A stretch of DNA of 9,745 bases. It comes from Pseudomonadota bacterium (GTDB taxonomy: Bacteria > Pseudomonadota > Alphaproteobacteria > Sphingomonadales > Sphingomonadaceae). The notes under the pieces are model-generated. The model ran no database searches. It had not been told where the DNA came from and was given only the letters and a program-made list of their open reading frames with translations. Shown here piece after piece: positions 6,153-9,745 of this stretch (the stretch's first letter is position 1; every line of letters starts with the position of its first letter). The DNA lies in contig JAFAEZ010000100.1 of assembly GCA_023423775.1 (NCBI GenBank), forward strand, positions 1-9,745, written 5' to 3'. Both the position numbers and the translations under genes were made by a program.

Positions 6153-6166
6153 GGGGCATGTGCCCC
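6153..6166 (+). promoter_or_regulatory. Hairpin between rplJ and rplL, just before the rplL ribosome site
   Basis: GGGGC (6153-6157) and GCCCC (6162-6166) form a five-base-pair stem with loop ATGT, ending three bases before GGAG (6170-6173) of rplL. It lies inside the 53-base spacer and has no T-run, so it is not a terminator. It may influence rplL translation or mRNA processing, which matters because the stalk needs several L12 copies per L10. Confidence 0.4.
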
Positions 6167-6180
6167 AGTGGAGATTTAAC

Positions 6181-6555
6181 ATGGCAGACATCAATTCCCT
6201 CGTTGACCAGCTCTCCGAGCTGACCGTTCTCGAAGCCGCGGACCTCGCCAAGGCGCTCGAAGAGAAGTGGGGCGTTTCCGCCGCCGCCGCCGTCGCCGTT
6301 GCCGGCCCGGCCGCTGGTGGCGCCGCTCCGGCTGCTGAAGAGCAGACCGAGTTCGACGTGATCCTCACCGGCGACGGTGGCAAGAAGATCAACGTCATCA
6401 AGGAAGTCCGCGCCATCACCGGCCTGGGCCTCGGCGAAGCCAAGGCGCTCGTCGAAGGCGCTCCGAAGCCGATCAAGGAAGGCGTCAACAAGGACGAGGC
6501 CGAGAAGATCAAGAAGCAGATCGAGGAAGCCGGCGGCACCGTCGAGCTCAAGTAA
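6181..6555 (+). CDS. rplL: 50S ribosomal protein L7/L12 (bL12)
   Basis: Protein of 124 residues, the multi-copy stalk protein that contacts EF-Tu, EF-G, IF2 and release factors. The N-terminal dimerisation domain that binds L10 spans about 1-33 ([20 protein letters not shown]). The alanine/glycine/proline-rich flexible hinge covers about 34-53, and the globular C-terminal domain (54-124) carries the conserved factor-binding helix [20 protein letters not shown] (69-88). Length and ending VELK are typical. The ATG at 6181 has GGAG (6170-6173) seven bases upstream. It follows rplJ after 53 bases containing a small hairpin and is followed by a strong terminator, so rpoB is not in this transcript, unlike the common bacterial arrangement. 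Confidence 0.98.
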   Translation: MADINSLVDQLSELTVLEAADLAKALEEKWGVSAAAAVAVAGPAAGGAAPAAEEQTEFDVILTGDGGKKINVIKEVRAITGLGLGEAKALVEGAPKPIKEGVNKDEAEKIKKQIEEAGGTVELK

Positions 6556-6582
6556 GCTTCGGGTCTTTCGACCGAACATAAG

Positions 6583-6614
6583 AGGGGCGGCTCCATCCGG
6601 GGCCGCCCCTTTTT
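6583..6614 (+). terminator. Intrinsic terminator of rplJ-rplL
   Basis: AGGGGCGGC (6583-6591) pairs perfectly with GCCGCCCCT (6602-6610) around a ten-base loop, and a run of five T (6610-6614) follows. It lies 28 bases after the rplL stop and is the clearest terminator in the window. It ends the ribosomal transcript and separates it from amn. Confidence 0.92.
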
Positions 6615-6673
6615 CGTGGTCGGCTGCGTTCGGCGCTTGAACGGCCGGCCGCGATGCGGCCTATTGGCCCACG

Positions 6674-6679
6674 AAGGAG
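6674..6679 (+). promoter_or_regulatory. Ribosome binding site supporting the TTG start of amn
   Basis: AAGGAG lies six bases before the TTG at 6686, which begins a protein whose N-terminus fits AMP nucleosidase. No ATG nearby in this frame is as well placed. A possible weak promoter TTGAAC (6637-6642) with CTATTG (6661-6666) lies upstream, after the terminator. Confidence 0.7.
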
Positions 6680-6685
6680 CGCTGC

Positions 6686-8137
6686 TTGACTGCCATCGAC
6701 GACGTCCCGGCCATCGTCGACAGCCTGTGCGACGGCTATGACCGCGCCGTCGCGGCGCTGCGCGACGCCCTCGCCGCTTACCTTTCCGACGATCAGCGTC
6801 CCGATGCGGCCGCGCGCGCCCAGGGCCTGTTCGCTTATCCCGAGCTGCGCGTCGATTATCGCCACGATCGGCCGATCGAATTTCCGGCGCGCGCCTTCGG
6901 CCGCCTCAACCGCCCCGGCCGCTACGCCACCAGCGTCGCCCGGCCGCGTCTGTTCAAGGACTATCTCGCCGAACAGATCGGACTCCTCGTGCGCGATTAC
7001 GACGTGACCGTCTCGGTTGGCCGCTCGGCGAGCGAGATACCCTATCCCTATGTGCTCGACGGCAGCGACGACCTCCGCCTGGACAATGTCGAGGCGGCCG
7101 AGCTGGCGCGCTGGTTCCCGACCACCGAGCTCGCCCATATCGGCGACGAGATCGCCGATGGGGCGTGGATCCAGGCGCCGGGCGCGGCGCGCCCTCTGTC
7201 GCTGTTCGATGGTCCGCGCGTCGATTTCAGCCTCGCGCGCCTGCGCCATTATACCGGCACGCCGGCCGAGCATGTGCAGCGCTACCTGCTGTTCACCAAC
7301 TACGTTCGCTATGTCGACGAATTCACCCGCTTCGCCCTGGCCGAGCTGGAGCGGGAAGACGGCCGCTTCACCGCTTTGTCCGCCCCGGGCGTGCTGATCC
7401 CGCGCGGCGACCCGGACGGCGCGGCGCGGCTGGCCGAGAGCGCGTGGCGCAAGCACCAGATGCCGGCCTACCATCTGATCGACGAGGATGGCGACGGCAT
7501 CACCCTGGTCAATATCGGCGTCGGCCCGTCCAACGCGAAGACGATCTGCGACCATCTCGCCGTGCTCCGGCCCGAGGCGTGGCTGATGATCGGCCATTGC
7601 GGCGGCCTCAGGCCCAGCCAGACGATCGGCGACTATGTCCTCGCCCATGCTTATCTGCGCGACGATCATGTCCTCGACGACGTTCTGCCGGTCGAGATTC
7701 CGATCCCCGCGATCGCCGAGGTCCAGCAGGCCTTGTTCAACGCCGCCGTTGCGGTCACCGGCGAGGAGCCGCAGTCGCTCAAGCGACGCCTGCGCACCGG
7801 CACCGTCGTCACCACCGACGACCGCAATTGGGAGCTGCGCTACACCGCCTCGGCGATGCGCTTCAACCAGAGCCGCGCGGTCGCGATCGACATGGAATCG
7901 GCGACCGTCGCCGCCCAGGGCTACCGGTTCCGCGTCCCCTACGGCACCCTGCTCTGCGTCTCGGACAAGCCGCTCCACGGCGAGATCAAGCTCGCCGGCC
8001 AGGCCAACGCATTCTACGAGCGGGCGATCAGCCAGCATCTCCGCATCGGCATCGAGACGCTGGACCGGCTGAAGCGCGAAGGCGCCGCCCTCCATTCGCG
8101 CAAGCTCAGAAGCTTCGACGAGCCGCCCTTCCGCTAA
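6686..8137 (+). CDS. amn: AMP nucleosidase, TTG start
   Basis: Cytoplasmic enzyme of 483 residues that hydrolyses AMP to adenine and ribose 5-phosphate, controlling the adenylate pool; length matches the E. coli protein closely. The N-terminal Amn-specific domain (about 1-170) includes GRYATSVARP and the VSVGRSASEIPYPYVLDG stretch. The C-terminal half has the nucleoside phosphorylase fold: NIGVGPSNAKT, MIGHCGGLRPSQTIGDYVLA, the ribose-binding AIDMES (400-405, with M403 and E404) and CVSDKP (424-429), whose D427 fits the purine-contacting catalytic aspartate. All key residues are present, so it should be active. The TTG start is supported by AAGGAG six bases upstream. It lies downstream of the rplL terminator and is therefore probably transcribed on its own. 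A very long open frame on the opposite strand here is a GC-composition shadow. Confidence 0.96.
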   Translation: MTAIDDVPAIVDSLCDGYDRAVAALRDALAAYLSDDQRPDAAARAQGLFAYPELRVDYRHDRPIEFPARAFGRLNRPGRYATSVARPRLFKDYLAEQIGLLVRDYDVTVSVGRSASEIPYPYVLDGSDDLRLDNVEAAELARWFPTTELAHIGDEIADGAWIQAPGAARPLSLFDGPRVDFSLARLRHYTGTPAEHVQRYLLFTNYVRYVDEFTRFALAELEREDGRFTALSAPGVLIPRGDPDGAARLAESAWRKHQMPAYHLIDEDGDGITLVNIGVGPSNAKTICDHLAVLRPEAWLMIGHCGGLRPSQTIGDYVLAHAYLRDDHVLDDVLPVEIPIPAIAEVQQALFNAAVAVTGEEPQSLKRRLRTGTVVTTDDRNWELRYTASAMRFNQSRAVAIDMESATVAAQGYRFRVPYGTLLCVSDKPLHGEIKLAGQANAFYERAISQHLRIGIETLDRLKREGAALHSRKLRSFDEPPFR

Positions 8138-8251
8138 GCGGCGGCGTCCCTGCATCGTTTCTGCACCGGGACAGCATTGCTTTCGCGCCGGCGGCACCAC
8201 CGCGCCTTCACCGCCTCCGCCGATCAGGCTCCCGTCCAAGGGGAGATTTTC
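8138..8251. other. Intergenic gap between amn and the DUF4173 gene
   Basis: The 114 bases hold no terminator with a T-run and no promoter I can defend. The only clear signal is the ribosome site GGGGAG (8240-8245) before the ATG at 8252. Whether the DUF4173 gene is cotranscribed with amn is undecided. Confidence 0.3.
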
Positions 8252-9745
8252 ATGGTCCGGCCTGCTCTGTCTCGCACACGCTTCTCGTTCCTTCTGAAGG
8301 CCGGGGCAGCCGCTCTGCTCGTCGCCCTTGCCGATTTCCTGTTCTTCGATCGCGGCGGCGCTGCGACGGTCGGCGGCTTCGCCTTGGTCTGGACCTTGCT
8401 CTTGGGGGCCGCCGTCCCGGCGATCCTGCGCCACCGGGCCGCGCTCGCGGCCGGCGGCGCGGCTTTGCTGTTCGCTCTGGCGCTGGTCGACAACCCGAGC
8501 CTCCTCGCGCTCACCTTGTTCTGGACCTCGCTGACGCTCGCCGCCTTGCTCTGGCGCTTCGTGTCCTTCGACACCGCCAGCCGCTGGTTTGCCCGCCTTT
8601 TCCTACAGGGCGTCACGGCTTTGGGCACGCCGCTGGCCGATCTGGGCCGGCTGCGGCGGCTGCGCACGGCGGGTATCGGGCGGCCGACCCGCGCGCTCCT
8701 GTCGATCGTGATCGTTCCCTTAGTCGGCAGCGGCCTGTTCGTCTGGCTGTTCGCGATCGCCAACCCGCTCATCGCCAACAGCCTGTCGGCGATTACCCTG
8801 CCCCCGCCGACCGCGCGGACGCTGCTCCGCGTCGGCTTCTGGATGCTGGTGCTGGCGGCGGTATGGCCGACCTTCCGCCCCGCCTGGACCGTCACCGCCT
8901 GGACCTTTTCGGACCGGCAGCGCGCGATCGCCCTTCCCGGGGTCTCGGTCGCGTCGGTCACTCTGTCGCTGATCCTGTTCAACGCCATCTTCGCCCTCCA
9001 GAACGGCCTCGACATCGCCTTCCTCTGGAGCGGAGCGACGCTCCCCGCGGGCGTCACTTTGGCCGAATATGCCCATCGCGGGGCCTACGCCCTCATCGCG
9101 ACGGCGCTGCTGGCCGGCCTGTTCGTGCTCGTCACGTTGCGGCCCGGAACGGACACGGCGGCCGATCCGCGCATCCGCGGGCTCGTCACCTTGTGGATCG
9201 GGCAGAATCTGCTGCTGGTCGCGTCGAGCATCCTGCGCACGCTCGATTATGTGGACGTCTACTCGCTGACGGAGCTGCGGATCGCGGCCCTGGCCTGGAT
9301 GCTGCTGGTCGCGATCGGGCTGCTGCTGATCTGCTGGCGGATGCTGAATGGCAAGAGCGCTGCTTGGCTGATCAACCGCAACGCCGCCGCCGCGCTTGCC
9401 TTCCTGGCCATGGCCTCCGTGGTCGATCTCGGCGCGGTTGCGGCCGGCTGGAACGTGCGCCATGCGCGCGAGGTCGGCGGCCGCGGCGCCGCGCTCGACC
9501 TTTGCTACCTGCGCCATCTCGGACCGCCCGCTGTGCTGCCGTTGATCGCGCTGGAACGTCGGCCGCTCGATCCGGTCTTCCGCGATAGAGTTGCCTTCGT
9601 GCGTGCCGAGGTGCTGGCCCGGCTCGAGAATCGGCAGGCGGAGGGGCACCGCTGGACCTGGCGCAACGCGCGCCGCCTCGCGGCCGCGCAGGCAGCGCTG
9701 GCCGCGCATCCGCCGGTCGCAGCACGGCCGGGACATGTTCGGGAC
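8252..9745 (+). CDS. DUF4173-domain multi-pass membrane protein, 3' end beyond window
   Basis: The frame is open from the ATG at 8252 to the right edge, 498 codons without a stop. The protein has about ten hydrophobic segments (roughly 12-32, 41-58, 64-80, 84-102, 148-170, 191-206, 229-249, 278-296, 311-328, 343-361, 378-394), so it sits in the inner membrane. The segment FNAIFALQNGLDIAFLW (243-259) with AEYAHRGAY (271-279) and the LLAGLFVLVTLRPG stretch (287-299) is the signature I associate with DUF4173, a family without an established function. The region after residue 400 is soluble-looking and charged. Family members are around 500 residues, so little is probably missing. The ATG has GGAG (8242-8245) six bases upstream. 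No neighbour hints at its role; a downstream partner could lie past the edge. Confidence 0.88.
   Translation, partial: MVRPALSRTRFSFLLKAGAAALLVALADFLFFDRGGAATVGGFALVWTLLLGAAVPAILRHRAALAAGGAALLFALALVDNPSLLALTLFWTSLTLAALLWRFVSFDTASRWFARLFLQGVTALGTPLADLGRLRRLRTAGIGRPTRALLSIVIVPLVGSGLFVWLFAIANPLIANSLSAITLPPPTARTLLRVGFWMLVLAAVWPTFRPAWTVTAWTFSDRQRAIALPGVSVASVTLSLILFNAIFALQNGLDIAFLWSGATLPAGVTLAEYAHRGAYALIATALLAGLFVLVTLRPGTDTAADPRIRGLVTLWIGQNLLLVASSILRTLDYVDVYSLTELRIAALAWMLLVAIGLLLICWRMLNGKSAAWLINRNAAAALAFLAMASVVDLGAVAAGWNVRHAREVGGRGAALDLCYLRHLGPPAVLPLIALERRPLDPVFRDRVAFVRAEVLARLENRQAEGHRWTWRNARRLAAAQAALAAHPPVAARPGHVRD

Noticed and set aside
6548..8434. 628-codon open frame on the minus strand
   Set aside because: Antisense to amn, which has a complete set of catalytic motifs and a ribosome site; it also crosses the rplL terminator.
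7165..9588. 807-codon open frame on the plus strand
   Set aside because: It is out of frame with amn and the DUF4173 gene and is extremely arginine-rich, the usual result of shifting a GC-rich coding frame.
8720..9736. 338-codon open frame on the minus strand
   Set aside because: Antisense to the hydrophobic DUF4173 gene; its Arg/Gln/Asp-rich translation is the expected complement of transmembrane codons.

Overview
The window is a piece of a high-GC alphaproteobacterial chromosome, most likely a sphingomonad (Sphingomonas/Sphingosinicella-like). I infer this from the GC-rich codon use, the TTGAxx...TATAGG promoter upstream of rplJ, and the look of the ribosomal, nitronate monooxygenase-family and DUF4173 proteins. 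It is ordinary chromosomal DNA: I see no insertion sequence, integrase, tRNA, rRNA or CRISPR array. Nine complete genes and two edge-truncated ones are supported.

Layout. Bases 1-654 (minus) hold most of a trehalose-6-phosphate phosphatase gene (otsB) running off the left edge. Divergent from it are a twin-arginine-leader DUF6916-like protein (772-1272) and a GNAT acetyltransferase (1276-1770), almost certainly one transcript. Converging on them is a minus-strand pair, an exported SH3 protein (2541-2059) and a second short DUF6916-like protein (2048-1767) whose stop codon overlaps that of the GNAT gene. The two DUF6916-like proteins are recognisable paralogues flanking the acetyltransferase. 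Further right on the minus strand lie a nitronate monooxygenase-family flavoprotein with a four-cysteine C-terminal motif (4041-2635) and a GT4-type glycosyltransferase (5273-4122).

The 338-base divergent gap 5274-5611 holds a good promoter and a roughly 250-nt leader with several inverted repeats in front of rplJ-rplL (5612-6555), which encode the L10/L12 ribosomal stalk. A clear intrinsic terminator (6583-6614) closes that operon. The usual neighbours rplK-rplA and rpoB-rpoC are absent on both sides. Next come amn, AMP nucleosidase, with a TTG start (6686-8137), and a DUF4173 multi-pass membrane protein (8252 to the right edge).

How the genes work together: only rplJ/rplL form an obvious functional unit. 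The DUF6916/GNAT/SH3 cluster is the least understood part and the best candidate for an uncharacterised module. I do not see convincing evidence of a new defence or mobile system.
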